This document shows positions 36,780 to 48,508 of a DNA stretch of 64,000 nt, piece by piece; positions within the stretch are counted from its first letter, which is position 1; each line of letters starts with the position of its first letter. The position numbers were made by a program, and so were the translations under genes. The stretch spans positions 422,247,757 through 422,311,756 of the forward strand of contig NC_081415.1 of NCBI RefSeq assembly GCF_030272615.1, read 5' to 3'. The notes below the pieces were generated by a model. It worked only from the letters and a program-made list of their open reading frames with translations, made no database searches and was not told where the DNA came from. This stretch comes from Cryptomeria japonica (Eukaryota; Streptophyta; Pinopsida; Cupressales; Cupressaceae).

Positions 36780-36900
36780 AAATTATATTTCAAAGTAGGG
36801 ACATTACAAAGACCAATAAGACAACGTGAAGTTTCACAACATGAGATAGCACATTGAAGCAATCTAAATAAATAGATTCCATGGACTCTCTTTTGTAAGG
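36780..36900 (-). repeat. Fragment of the repeat U downstream block
   Basis: GACCAATAAGACAACGTGAAG and the following AGCACATTGAAGCAATCTAAATAAATAGATT-type sequence match 41020-41155 and 18880-18990, showing a third, truncated copy. Confidence 0.55.
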
Positions 36901-37789
36901 ACTATACTAGTTTATCACTTACACTGCCCTCTTGTCACAAATTTCCATACCTTTGTTCTGCATCAAAACCTACCTTCCTTATTCTCCTTCATAATGTTGT
37001 ATCATTAAGATTAGCATCAAACACTTAATAAAGGTTCATATTTCTTTACAACTCTTAATAAAGGTTCATCCTTGTTTACAATTCTTGCAGTTTTCATATA
37101 TTTAATGTATTATTCTTTAGGTGATGTCAATGTTCTTGTGGAAAGGCCACCTCATTCAAAATTATCCCCATCTGTATTGCCGACTGCAATGTCGGCAACA
37201 GGTAGCATGAAGACGTCCTCTACTGCTTGTTATGTTGACCCACCCACTGTTGGTAGATCCCTCTTTTGCTCTCTCTTTTGTTATGTGTTTATTTCCCTTG
37301 AAGTGTTCTTTCTTGGGGGCATTTCATAGTGGATTCATTTTTCTACAACAAGAGATGCACATGAGGATGCGCCAGAGGCAAATACTAGTGATAACATATC
37401 ATCCTAGATCTTCCCGTACTGCTAGTACGGGAACGTTGCAGACCACATTGGTGGTGAGTGACAAAGAATTGATTCCCTTGAAGATACAAAAGGTTCCAGG
37501 TACTTTAAAATTATTATTATATATAGTGTAATTGTAATTTATTTACTGATCACTCATTTTGGACTAATTATCCCATGATTTTTTTTGCAGGAAATGATAT
37601 TTTTTTATAAAAATATTAATGACATTTCATTGCAGATGTTTGAACCCACCATACGTAAAAGGTGGAACATCATATGTGAACTAACCCTAATCCACTATTT
37701 TTATTTCACATCATTTCTAGAATAGTTTTCCTTTGATCCATTTCTTGAACTATATTAAAGGTATCTTCAAGTCATTTCCGAATCTAATA

Positions 37790-38262
37790 GGTTTGTTATT
37801 GCTTAAAAGGTGGAATGACCAAGAAAACGGGTTAAAAGATGAACTCACAAACCATATGGCCAAGTTGTTCGAAAATGACACATTCGACAAAACCAAGCTC
37901 CTTGAAAAAGATGGCACATATCTAAAGTATGTGAGGGACCAGTACAAGACACATTTAGAGAAGAACGTAAAGTATGAGCGCCCCCCCATGATTCCAAAGA
38001 GGAAGTGGAAGGACCTAATTTTGGATGCGAAGGAGAGAATTGAAAGGAAAAAAGGAAATACACCACTAGATGCCAGAAGAAGGTATGTGATACTATTAAG
38101 AATGCAATTATGTACTAATTACTCTTTATATTTATATAATCTAACATATTTCAAAATTTTCATAGACTGAGTGACACGTCAAAGGAAACCAAGGCAAGAC
38201 AATAAAAACACGGGCAACACAAACTCAACTTTGGTGGTTATATGAAACTTGCCGCATGAATT
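37790..38262 (+). pseudogene. Two exon-like pieces, possibly of a CACTA TnpA-like second gene
   Basis: The first piece (about 37790-38082) reads RWNDQENGLKDELTNHM, then a charged segment ending KYERPPMIPKRKWKDLI and DARRR, and is followed by a good GT donor. After an 80-bp intron-like gap ending in AG (38165), the second piece (38166-38262) reads ETKARQ, a stop, KHGQHKLNFGGY. The layout, basic charge and the final K-x-x-H-x-x-G pattern resemble the TnpA / Transposase_24 proteins that form the second gene of CACTA elements and bind subterminal repeats. Similarity is weak and read by eye; it may be an unrelated protein. Confidence 0.4.
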
Positions 38263-38641
38263 GTAAGAATCAATAAATGAAATATCGCATCAAAATATTT
38301 ATAAATTGCAAATCAATTTTTTTTTATCAAACAATACAAGCAAAATTCACGATACTAAGCAAAAATGTAGGGCTTTGATTTCAATAGAGCGCCCACAAAA
38401 GATGACAAGAAAAATGCCTACCAGTAAGGCTATACAACCATGGTTGATTGACTACGAGAATTGAGTGGGCAAACACGAGATTCTAGTGCATCTGTCACAC
38501 AGGTAAGTAAGCTATATGAAAATAATTACAAATTGAATACCTTACCAATAATCTATTTGATGTTAAGTTCCAACATAAAGCGAATTTATTTGTTTTAATT
38601 AAGCAAGCAATTATAACAATGTGCATGACATTGGAATGCAG

Positions 38642-39299
38642 CCTGATAATCGTGGAACACAACCTCCACATGAAGGTCCGGATGTGAATCCCTGTAGTGG
38701 AGGTATTCATTTGATATTCAATTTTTTTAATGTAATTATTAATACAAATAGACATCTTAAATTGTAATTGGTGTAGAAATTAATGTAACCTTTTTTGTTA
38801 ATATTTTAGAGCATGTAGTCGGTGGTGACCAAGTGGAGCATGATCCGGGTAGACAACATCAGGAACGTGATGTCCCCCAGTCAGGTAAAGAGGACCACTG
38901 TTATTCCTTTAAATATATTTAATTTCAATTGGTGTATTGATTAATGTAACCTTTCATATTTCAACTCCAGAGGATCTACAGGGTGTTCAGCATGTTGAGG
39001 TTGAGTCTAGACAAAATGATTTTGAAGATGATGTGGCCCCATCAAGTAAAAAGCGCCTTGGTTATGATCTGTAAATGAATGAAATACTTGTAACAAAAAT
39101 AAAAAATTATTTGAATTTAACCCATTTCTTTGTTATTGTAGAGAACCCCCCTTTGCATCAGTGTCCTCGTCCTCAGAAGAGGACTAGGCATACATCAAGA
39201 TCACGAGCAGAGGGAAGAACAACTGAAGAGGGGGAAAATGATGAAGAAAACAATGCTCCACTTAGACTTTTCATAGCTTCAAAAAAAAAATGGTTGTAA
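38642..39299 (+). other. Row of short homologous mini-exons ending in an Arg/Glu-rich exon
   Basis: Pieces at 38642-38702, 38810-38884 and 38971-39045 each follow an AG acceptor and precede a GT donor, and read as hydrophilic repeats of 20-25 residues ending DVNPCSG, DVPQSG and DVAPSS. A last piece from 39142 reads NPPLHQCPRPQKRTRHTSRS and continues acidic to the stop at 39297-39299. They look like successive exon duplications in the downstream part of a CACTA-type gene. Confidence 0.45.
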
Positions 39300-39839
39300 T
39301 CTACATTATTTCATAATGATTGATTTTTTATGTGTTAATGAATGTTCATGAATGATATGTGTTAATTAATATTGATGAATGTTGTGTGTTAATGAGTGCT
39401 AGTGAATGTTATGTGTTATTGAACGTTATGTGATAATGAATGAATGCCATATTTTATTAATGAATGAAACAATGAATGAATGTTAGATGTTAACGGGGAA
39501 TTTAGAGTGATGTTAGGGGGGGAGGGGCCAAATGATCTACCACCTTCACGTGGTTGACCTTGTTAAGTAGAGAATATTAAACTATTCTCGAAATCAAGTG
39601 AAGCTCAATAAGATAACACACTTTTCAATATTTCATTATGTTGCACAGTTAATCTTATTGAATAATGTATATTGAATCTTAATTGTAGGGTCCAACAGAG
39701 CCAACACGAACACCAACACCACAAGTAAGTGGTTTGTTTTTTCATGATAATCTAGGAAGGTTCATCTGCAGTGTTATGTGTAACTGTGAAGGTGAGAAAT
39801 TTATATTTTTTGTGTTCTGACATTTATTTTTTGTTCTAG
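39300..39839. other. AT-rich spacer before the clathrin fragment
   Basis: Repeated GAATG / TGTTAATGAATG-type low-complexity sequence (39310-39480), then plain AT-rich DNA with an intron-like end TTTTTTGTTCTAG at 39839. No gene. Confidence 0.5.
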
Positions 39840-40635
39840 GTGGATGTCTTGGAAGAGGTCAGTGATTACTATCAAAATAGAGGTCGCTTTGATGAACTCA
39901 TATTCGTGTTTGTGATGAGCAGCAACACTGGAAGGAACTTACATATTTATATATTCAAGATGATGAATATGATAATGATGCCACTACTATCATGAACCAT
40001 TCTCCAGAGGCATGGGATCATATGCGCCAATTCAAAGATGTTGTAGTTAAAGTGGCAAATATTGAATTGTACTACAAAGTTGTACGCTTTTATTTGCAAG
40101 ATCACCCAGATCTTATTAATGACCTCTTGAATGTCCTTGCCCTTATGGTAGACCACACATGAGTGGTTGAAATCATGCATAAGGTATGGCTCTAAACTCT
40201 TTTATTATGTTACTTTTTTTAGGATTACTGAGATGTATTTCACTTCGGTATTTAGTTTTTCTAGATGTTCTCTTTAGCAGCTATTTGGTTTGGAAAAATT
40301 TCATGAGTATCTTTTGTTTTGTTGTATTTGTTATCCATGGTGGACATCTTCGTCTTGTGAAGCCGTACATGGTTGCAGTACAGAGCAATAATGTAGCTGC
40401 TATTAATGAGGCTTTGAATGAAATTAATGTAGAAGAGGAATCTTATGATAGGCTTTGAGAATCTATGGATATGTACGATAACTTTGATCAGATTGGGCTT
40501 GCTCAGAGGGTGAGAGGAACTTCTCTATTGGTTATTTCATTTAAGTTAAAGTGGGATGTAGTTTAGCACTTGAATATTTTTCTAATGATCTTCAATTTAA
40601 ATTAGGTTGAGAAACATGAACTTCTTGAATTTCGG
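39840..40635 (+). pseudogene. Clathrin heavy chain pseudogene, exons from the leg region
   Basis: Three exon-like blocks. Block 1 (39840-40183) reads [17 protein letters not shown], then, after an internal loss of roughly fifty residues and a frame change, [46 protein letters not shown] and [13 protein letters not shown]. Block 2 (about 40340-40509) reads [20 protein letters not shown] and DNFDQIGLAQR. Block 3 (40606-40635) reads VEKHELLEFR. The order and near-identity to plant clathrin heavy chain are unmistakable. In-frame TGA codons at 40160 and 40456 stand where the family has Arg. Clathrin forms the vesicle coat in endocytosis and Golgi sorting; this copy cannot. Sequence homology stops at 40635, where repeat U begins, and the gene resumes at 52347. 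Confidence 0.9.
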
Positions 40636-40639
40636 TTAA

Positions 40640-41527
40640 AGGTTTTTCTATAGCGAATTTTCGAGGAGGCAAATGATTCTTGAATTCTATTTGGTTATAT
40701 TTTTTGCTTGCTGAAAATTTTGAAATGCTTACTTATAAATGTTTATGAAATTGTGCCTATATAAATTAAAAGTATGATTCCTTGATCAAGATTGCTTCTA
40801 AAAATACCCGATTTAATTATATCAGATCAACAATAGACTAGTGCCTTCATCCCTTACTGATTTCATACTATTTCAAATTAAAAGATCCTACGTATAACCG
40901 TGGAGACAGTTTTAATAATTTATTTTCAAAACAATACCATCACATCAAAAACATATATATGGATTGTAACTGAAATATAAAATGTAGTTAGTCTTATTGA
41001 ATTTTAAATTTGCTTTGAAAGACCAATAAGACAATTTGAAACTTGCCAACCAACCTTTCAAACTGATGCTCAAACTGGAAATTAGTCTCAATCACAATAG
41101 CACAAGATAACACATTGACGCAATCTAATAAAATAGATTTATCACATGGAACTAATCAATCAATTGAAAAGTATATACCATTCAGAATGAAGAACACTTG
41201 AAATTTATATTGAAAATAGATAATCAAACCAATTGATTTCAATATGTATCATCCATCAACTTTGATATTTCTAGAAAACAAACTGCATAAGTGTTGTATA
41301 AAATTGTCTTGATAAGATCATAAAACTTGAGGTATCTCCACCACTTGTTCTAAAATATCCTCCATTTATAGATGAGGATTCAGTTTGAAATTGAAAGGGC
41401 ATACCCTTTCATTAAAACTAAAACTAACAAAAAATAACTAAAAACTAACTTCCTAAAAACTGTCTTTACAATATGAACATATTATAAAAACATAAAAAAA
41501 CATGACTTTGGGCTCCAACTTAGACAT
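40640..41527 (-). repeat. Conserved downstream block of repeat U, copy 2
   Basis: Collinear with 18480-19364 (see that entry for shared stretches). On the minus strand it carries CATCTATAAATGGAG (41360-41374), a TATA-box-like sequence also recognisable in copy 1 as CATCTATATGTGGAG (19204-19218). Confidence 0.65.
41360..41374 (-). promoter_or_regulatory. TATA-box-like motif in repeat U
   Basis: CTATAAATGGAG on the minus strand, conserved in position between the two U copies. It would direct transcription leftwards, away from the ORF, as expected for a promoter in a 3' LTR. No transcript evidence exists. Confidence 0.35.
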
Positions 41528-42774
41528 CAGGTCCAGTCTCCCAACATATTGCTGCACTTCTGGATATGCTCCAAGTACTTCTCTGACTTATATGTGTCTG
41601 CATCATGGATGATATCCCTGACAATGACTTCCAACGTGAAATTTTTTTCCATCTATTTCACAATCTCTTTCAATTCAATTCCATCAATTTGGGCCATATC
41701 AAGGGTGACATTGAGAAGACTACGACATTCTGAGATCCATACATCTTTATCCTTTATCTCACCCTTCTGATCAATTAACTCTGGGAAATCAGGCTGAACA
41801 GTGTCTTTGCATTCATAATATTCAAATTTTAATTCTTCATCAAATTTATTGTGTTTAGCCAACCACCTCTTTATTTTTTCAATTTCTTCGGTTTCCGCTT
41901 TGGCCATTGTTTTATCATGCAACCTTGTTCCCAATCTGTTTGAAATTCTATTGTGTGAAACTACATTGTCCATGTTCTTTTGAAACACTGTCCAAAATTC
42001 TTTTAGAAAGCCTTGTAAAACCTCAAATCTTTTAGTTAGTAATACACCAACAGTATCTGCCCTCACACTTTGCATTTGTTTTAATATCCTTATATTTTCT
42101 TGCTACAACTCCTCGCATTTTTTCTTCCATTGATATCTATCCGGAGTAAGAACCATTGGCACCTGTTGCCCACTTCTCCTTAGCATTTCTTCATACAATG
42201 CCTTGTACTAGTTCCTCTCCCTCACTACTCTGACCATCTATGCTTTATTGAATTTTGAAATATCCACTCTGATATCAACAGAAACAATTGGATCAATTTC
42301 ACCAACTTTTAGTTTCATCATATGGCCATAGGCCTTGTCAACATCAATAATATTTGGTCTCTTGTGGGGAGGGTACAAAGCCCATAACCTCAAAGATTCC
42401 TCATCCTGATCAAATCTTGAACCGATAAATACATCATTTACACCTTGTATATCCAATTTGAATTCCTTGTTTTCTGAATGCAATAAACTGTCAAAGATAA
42501 AAGAAGCACCGAGGTCCCATCTGGGAAACAAAATCACCCCAGCCTCTGTAAGTAGTTGCCTCCCCTTTTGAGGGGTCACTGTGGTTATCTTTGCATCAAT
42601 TTCCTATTTTAATTTATTTAACAACTCAACCTCATTATCAGGCATTATGTTGGGAATAGAGTCCCTCAATTTCTTCCCTTTAAAATTATACAAGAATGTT
42701 TTAAATTCTTTGGAATGAATAAAAACACCATCAACAACAAAAGCATAAAACCCCTCTAACCGAGAGTCAGCATG
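41528..42774 (-). pseudogene. Large unknown ORF of repeat U, copy 2, C-terminal part
   Basis: Continues the protein whose N-terminal part is at 49300-50976; element C splits it. Reading leftwards from 42774 it gives HADSRLEGFYAFVVDGVF, KEFKTFL, DIQGVNDVFIGSRFDQDE and ISKFNKA, then, after stops near 42600 and 42236 and a further break near 42080, a helical C-terminal part containing MQSVRADTVGVLLT and ADTYKSEKYLEHIQKC. Copy 1 has matching blocks at the same spacing. No known domain is recognised. Confidence 0.65.
42770..42774. other. Target-site duplication of element C, left copy
   Basis: gcatg next to the LTR, against acatg at 49300-49304: four of five bases agree, so one base has mutated since insertion. 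Confidence 0.75.
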
Positions 42775-43562
42775 TGTTAGGATTCCCACAGATACTGAGA
42801 GGGGGGGGTGAATCAGTATCTAACCGGTTGTAGTATTTTCTTGACTTAAAACATGTAAAGCATATTAATATTGTATACCGGTAAGCAAGAAATAATTCAG
42901 TAAGCAAAGATAACAACAACCACATGAGAAACACACCATAACACAGTAGTTTAATGAGGAAAGCCGGTGTGGGAAAAACCTCGGTGGGATTTGTGACCCA
43001 CAATATTCACTTACTAGCCAATAAGAGAATATTACTGCTACAAGAGGGGGCCAAGTGCCTAGAGCTCACTGCTCAATTACAAAATGGGAAGTCTCACTGA
43101 CTTACAAAATGGATTATATAAATCCAATGTCTTGTACTGCTTCAAAATAGCATCTACTATGCCAGATCCACTACCGGTTTATAGCTCTGCTTCATACATA
43201 AACCCTTAACCTATAATTCGCATAATAGGTCTGCCTTATTTCGCCTAATTACATTCCTTCATACTTACTTACTTGTTCTACAATGATCTCTTATATATAT
43301 GAGTCAATTTACAATTTGCCAAGTTGGCTTACAATGATTTTACAATAATAAACAAAATAAATTACAAACAAAATTCCTGTCAGCTTCTGTGCCAGTATGC
43401 TTCCTTTCACTGCCGGTGTCGGTGGTTTGTGTGCCGGTGTAGAATCTGACTTTGCTGGTGCCGGTGGATTGCCTTGCTGGTGTCATAGGATTGTAAGGTT
43501 GCAATCAATGACAAAACCTTCAATCACCTACAATGTCTCATTGGAGTGTGCATTTGCCAACA
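42775..43562 (-). repeat. 3' LTR of element C (788 bp)
   Basis: On the minus strand it starts TGTTGGCAAATGC (43562) and ends ATCCTAACA (42775). It differs from the 5' LTR by scattered substitutions and two small indels (near 42965 and 43050). The conserved hairpin and box occupy about 42968-43002. Confidence 0.9.
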
Positions 43563-43573
43563 ATCTCCCCCTT
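43563..43573 (-). other. Polypurine tract of element C
   Basis: On the minus strand AAAGGGGGAGAT precedes the 3' LTR, identical to that of element D. Further CCCCCT (minus GGGGGA) motifs at about 43650 and 43690 repeat it. Confidence 0.85.
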
Positions 43574-43903
43574 TGGCATTGATGGAAACACTCATGAGAA
43601 AAATTCAGAAGTGTATCCAAAAATTGAAGACCAAAAAAAGTGTGCTCCCCCTGAGCAGATGATCCTTAAGTTATTTGATTTTTCTCATACCACTACTCCC
43701 CCTTTGGCATCAATGACAAAGGTTGTCAAAGTGTCAATTGAGTGTGGTTTCCAGCTTCATCCTTGTAACCGGTTGGTTACAATCTGAAAAAGATCTGCCA
43801 AAACCAGATTCAAGCTCTCAAAGAACTTTTTGTTGTCTTTTATTGCGGCCTCTGTCCTGTGAACTGTATCGGTGAGGTGTTGCATTTGCTCTGCCGGTGT
43901 TTT

Positions 43904-46900
43904 CTATCCTTGAACCAGGGCATTAGATATTTCTTTCCTTAAGGTGGTGAGGTAGTCCAGTTGTGGACTTAGTCTCCATTTAAGATCCTTAGCCTTACCT
44001 TTTATTCTTTCCTTTTCTCTTTCCAGCTTAACTAGTTCTTCCTCAAAACCTGTTATCTTCTGCTCAAAAACTGATAATGAATCAGATGAGTTAATGAAAT
44101 AGTCTGCTAGTTGATTTATTTCCTCCTGTATCTTGCTGATCTTCTTGTCTATATCAACTGTCAGAAAGTTAGTCTTACAAGCATCTCTATACAAAGTTTT
44201 GAATTCCTTTAATGTGCTACATAATTCCGGTAGAAGTGTGTCAAACTGCCTTGTACACTTCTTTATTTCTTCCTCAAGGAATTTGTGTTTTTCCTTCTCT
44301 AATCTCTCCTTGAATTCTTCCTCTTTTATTTGTTCAACTATCACAGTGTTTTCAGTAATATACTTAGATAAAGTGCCAAGTTGACTCAAAGAATCTTTAT
44401 TATCTACATTACATTTTGGAGCTATCATCTTCAGAATTGGAATTGTATCATCTATAGCCTTGTATGCTTGTGAGCTACAATTTGTTATTTTCTTTAAGGA
44501 GTTCAAAAGAACTTCTGTTACATTATTTGATTTGAATCCTGTAGTTGAAGTGCCAACACTCTGTATCCCGCTGGTGGGAGCAATATCCTTGCTTGTGGTG
44601 ACCTCTGGTAGGTCAGTTTGTGTTTCCATTTCCTTAAGCAAAGGTTTGTCTTGCTCAGATGATGCCGGTGGTATTGACTCTATGTGAACCTATTGTTGTG
44701 ATGGATCCTATTGATGTGCTTGTTGTTTTGTGTTACCATCTATCGGTTTACCTTCTGTATTATCTATTACCGGTGCCTCACTAGCCATATTTGTCTTTCT
44801 AGTTGTGTCCTTATCTACCACAATGTTAACTTTCTGAGTATCAATGTCAACTGTGTCTAACACCTCAGAGTTTGGATTAGTGTGCTCTTGTGGTATCTCC
44901 ATACTCTCATTAGCCGGTTGACTTTCAGTTGTAACTACCGATGGAGTATTCAGAGGCGGTGGGGATAAGTTGTCTTTTATTTTTATGCTCGCAGGTCCAC
45001 CAACCTTGCCTTTACCCTTATCCTTATCTTTCTGATATACTTTGATAGGTTTAGGATTTCTATACTCTTCCTGCTTTTCTTTCTCAACAAGGAATATGTC
45101 ACATGCATTAGCAGTTTCCTCTGCAACCTCATTTACTCTACCAACCATAAGTGCTACATGCCGGTGTGCAGTTGAGAATACTGTCCAGTTAGCCTCTGAG
45201 ATCATATCATCTATCTCCTTTGGTGAGTTTACATGATAAACAACAAGTAGTTTCTCAATTTTTATTTTCTTGTCAAGCTCTACAACAACTTGCCTTCTAG
45301 CTTCAAGTCTCTTAAATAGTTCTACCGGTAATTCATCTACAACTTGCATCAAGAATTTCTTATAGATATCCAAGTGTAGAATTACACTATTTTCAACTTT
45401 CTCCTTGTCATCAACTGATAATGTATCATATAATTTGTTGATGTTTTTCAGCTATCCATCCTCTGTTATTTGATCTAGTAGTTTGTCAATTGGAGTAATG
45501 TTTTGTTGAGCCTTTTTCTTTGGTGTTAACTTTTTCTTCTTTGGAGTTGTCTTCTTAGCCGAGGGCCTTACTGCTTATTGTTTTTGTCTGGTTCTTCTAG
45601 GCGAAGATGTGGATACCAGTGAAGGTTCTCTTTTCCTCACAACTCTTTTAAATCAGCTGGCATGTCACTTTCCGAAGAAGTTGTATCGGTGAAAGGTGAG
45701 TTTCTGGTTGTTGTGCTTGTAACTCATCTTCAGTGATACCGGTTTGTTTAAGTACATCTTCTTTGATAGCCTTTTCTTTCCTAGATCCTCTTCTTACTGT
45801 TTCTTCTACCTTCTTTACTCTTTTCTTTGTTTGAATTTGATTCTCAATAGTCTCAACACTGCCAAATACCTCTTCTTTTTGTTCCTTAGGTGCTTCCAGA
45901 AGGGCTTTTGCATATGTTTCAATTATGTTGTCATCAGTCTCATAACCCATTTCAGTAACCCAAATGGTTCTTGGGATAACTTCCTCCATCCAAATCTCAT
46001 CCTTCTTAATAACAAAGCATATGCCATCCTTATACTTATCTACAATTGCTTGTGAAAGTCTAACTCTAGTATTCATCCAGGCCTTTGATGCCTGCAAGTA
46101 CTCATTTATATTCTTTTCTTTGTTTTCACCCATGTTGTGCAGTAAATCAGACAGTTGTTTTCCTACCGGTATGTCAAAACCTAGATTTTTGTTGCCAATA
46201 TCGGGAACCTATTTTGTTATGTGCAGCATTAAATAGACAAGTAGGTTACCAAATCTAAATGTCCCCTTTTTGTCTTTCTTGATTTTTCCAATATTATCAA
46301 TCGGTTCATCCTTCAACCATTCACACACATCTATTTTTGCATTATCCTTGATCATATCATGAGCACTCTTTATGCATAAACTAGAAACTGAGTTTAACCT
46401 ATTTGCATGTGTTGTTTTATACCCTAAAATCATGCTAATGAATCTGACATTGATGTCGGTTACATCATTCACTCTTAAAGATCTCTTGTTAGATGTTGAA
46501 CCTATTAGGTTAGTCACTAGGTCATTTGAGACCTTCTTTGTCTTATCAAGTCTGTTATCGGTGGAGGGTAACCCTATCATAGCCTTTACTGCCTCTTTAG
46601 TTATTTTGTGAACTGAGTCTAACTAGAAAAATTCACCATGAACCCTGCTTAAAACTATCCTTATAACATCCTTAGGGAATTCCAGAATACTAAGGATTTT
46701 AGTGAATCCTAGGGTTTCGATTATTTTGTGTTTAGGTTTCACATTACCGGAATCATCACAAATTATAGTCTTATACATGTTCTTAATTTCCTCATCACCT
46801 AATTCTTCTATGTGACAATGAATGTACATTCTAGGGTCTTCTGAAAAAACTACTTCTTTGGGAATTTGAGAAAATGCACCAACATTATCATCCTTCTTAG

Positions 46901-46997
46901 CTATTTTAGGAACTAACTGAAATACATGCCTAGGGCGTTTGATTACTTCGACTACAGTAGGATTTGTTATGAATTCAGGTACAAAAGAAGATGCCAT
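43904..46997 (-). pseudogene. ORF2 of element C: conserved large protein of unknown function
   Basis: About 1030 codons. From the ATG at 46997 the frame runs to about 45650 with stops at 46623-46625 and 46209-46211, then shifts frame in a Lys-rich linker (RRTRQKQ, KKTTPKKKKLTPKKKAQQN), and continues to the stop at 43904. Parts: N-terminal region conserved with element B (HCHIEELG, MILGYKTT, AIVDKYKDGICFVI, MGYETDD), the basic NLS-like linker, a block with EIDDMISEANWTVFSTAHRH, a Pro/Ser/Thr-rich acidic segment, and a helical, probably coiled-coil C-terminal domain. I recognise no enzyme motif. The start was chosen because similarity to B begins there. Possible roles, such as a structural or envelope-like protein, are speculation. 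Confidence 0.7.
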
Positions 46998-47300
46998 GAT
47001 TATAAATACCTTTCTCTGCCTTAGGAATGATTGATTGCTGAATTGCTTTGCTACTTTGCTTGAAATGTCTTTGCTCGGATTTTTTGTGCTCTTCAAATGT
47101 TTGAATGCTCGATGAAGTAGAATGGAGCCAAAACATTGATTTATAATGTTAATTTTGCCAACCACCACATTTAATGCTTGTCAATTAAGTAACCACTTAA
47201 CTTATCTGCCAGTATAGAAGTAATTTCAACTTCTCATCATCAATCGAGGGAATATCAGCACGTTTCACATTTGATTGCCAAACCCTCAAAGAAATTTTCT

Positions 47301-48464
47301 TTAGTTAGATGAAGACTCTCCTGCTGGTGGAGTGTTACTTTCTTCTGCCGGTGGAGTGTTACTCTGTTCTATCGGTGGAGGAGTATTCCTATCAACATTT
47401 AGTTCTGATTTCCTGATCCATTGTTTTGAGAATTCCTGCTTTACTTCTTCAACCTTTTCTTTACCTTTCAAACTAGCACCATTGTTATTTACTAGTGAGG
47501 ACTTGCTTCTACAAAATTTAGCAATATGTCCAATTTTGTTATAGGCATAACAAGTCACATTATTTTTCTGAATAGCTTTCCCATAACCTATGCCGGTTTG
47601 TGTTCTGCATTGATTAGATAAGTGTCCAAATCTTCCACAAACATAACATCTCACATTCATTCTGCAATTTTCAGAATTATGACCAATTTTGTTGCATTTT
47701 GAACATTGACCAGTGGGTGTATTGGTATTTTGATAATTTCTAGATCTACATTGATTTTCTCTATGACCATATTTGTTATAGTTAAAGCATTTTCCATTAA
47801 ATTTATAAGCAGTAGGTTGTCTTACCGGTTTGCCTTGATCCTATGTGTTTGCAGTATTAAAGCTTTCACCAGCTTCAAAGCCAAGACCATTAGTGTCACC
47901 ATTAGGTTTCTGATTTTTCAACAAGTCACCAAGTTCTTCTGAGCTTTTCTCGAATTTTTCTTTATGTTGATTTGCAGCAGCCAGTTCTCCTTCCAAGATA
48001 CCTTTTTGTCTCATGAGTTCATTTGAGTCATTCTGTGCATGCATCAGATATGTCTTCAACATATAATTTTCATAACTAAGTCTCATGTTTTCATTTGCAG
48101 CATCATTCAGTCTTCTAGTCAAGTCTTCTTCAATCTTCTTTCTATCTTCAATTTCTTTACAAAATCTCATAGTCATGTCCTGCATCTCATTCTTTGTTTT
48201 CATGTTTTCTTGTTTAAGCTTATTCATCAGATCACTAAGAGTTTCCTTTTCATCATTCTCATTTTGCATCTTTTCACAAAGTTCTCTTCTTTTGTTTCTT
48301 GAAATGGTAAGATTTTCTTGAAGTGCTTGAATAATATCCTGTGCAACTTTTAGATCATCTTCAAGTTTGATATTTTTCAATTTTTCTGCATCATAGTCTG
48401 AGAGAGCTCCTTCTAATTGCTTCATCAAGTTTTCCATCTCTACCGGTGTCAAGATCTTGCTCAA
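47301..48464 (-). pseudogene. ORF1 of element C: coiled-coil, four-zinc-knuckle Gag-like protein
   Basis: A 387-codon frame from ATG at 48464, interrupted by a single TAG at 47841-47843. Residues 1-190 are almost entirely charged heptad-like helix (for example NLMKQLEGALSDYDAEKLKN). Four knuckles follow: CFNYNKYGHRENQC (second Cys is Tyr), CSKCNKIGHNSENC, CYVCGRFGHLSNQC and CYAYNKIGHIAKFC (second Cys is Tyr). The tail carries three SNTPPAEE-like repeats. Both Tyr substitutions need one G-to-A change on the coding strand. Copia Gag normally has one knuckle, so four is unusual. It is the best-preserved ORF1 of the three in the window. Confidence 0.8.
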
Positions 48465-48490
48465 GCTGTTAGGCTTCTAAAAATAGAGGA

Positions 48491-48507
48491 CCAGACTTTG
48501 ATACCAA
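48491..48507 (-). other. Primer binding site of element C
   Basis: On the minus strand TTGGTATCAAAGTCTGG, one base after the 5' LTR, matching the initiator tRNA-Met type. Confidence 0.8.
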
Positions 48508-48508
48508 T

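Larger units (their letters stand above)
34799..37789. other. CACTA-associated interval with scattered exon-like pieces
   Basis: Mostly AT-rich. Short exon-like pieces with plausible splice borders occur at 34861-34925 and 35041-35270 (hydrophilic, one reads EPPLHQHLRTILSDED) and about 37113-37260. From 35600 to 36410 I see no gene, only AT-rich sequence with long T runs. The GTTCGAGCGAAC cluster and a fragment of the repeat U downstream block are listed separately. Confidence 0.4.
40636..42774 (-). mobile_element. Unclassified repeat family U, copy 2 (left part)
   Basis: Contains the downstream conserved block (40640-41527) and the C-terminal part of the unknown ORF (41528-42774). Element C is inserted at 42775, and the copy continues at 49300-52180. 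The whole copy lies between two consecutive parts of the clathrin pseudogene, so it probably entered that gene or replaced part of it. The exact ends are not defined. Confidence 0.6.

Noticed and set aside
48039-48321. Phe/Ser-rich plus-strand frames of about 80 codons
   Set aside because: They are antisense shadows of the coiled-coil region of ORF1 in element C.
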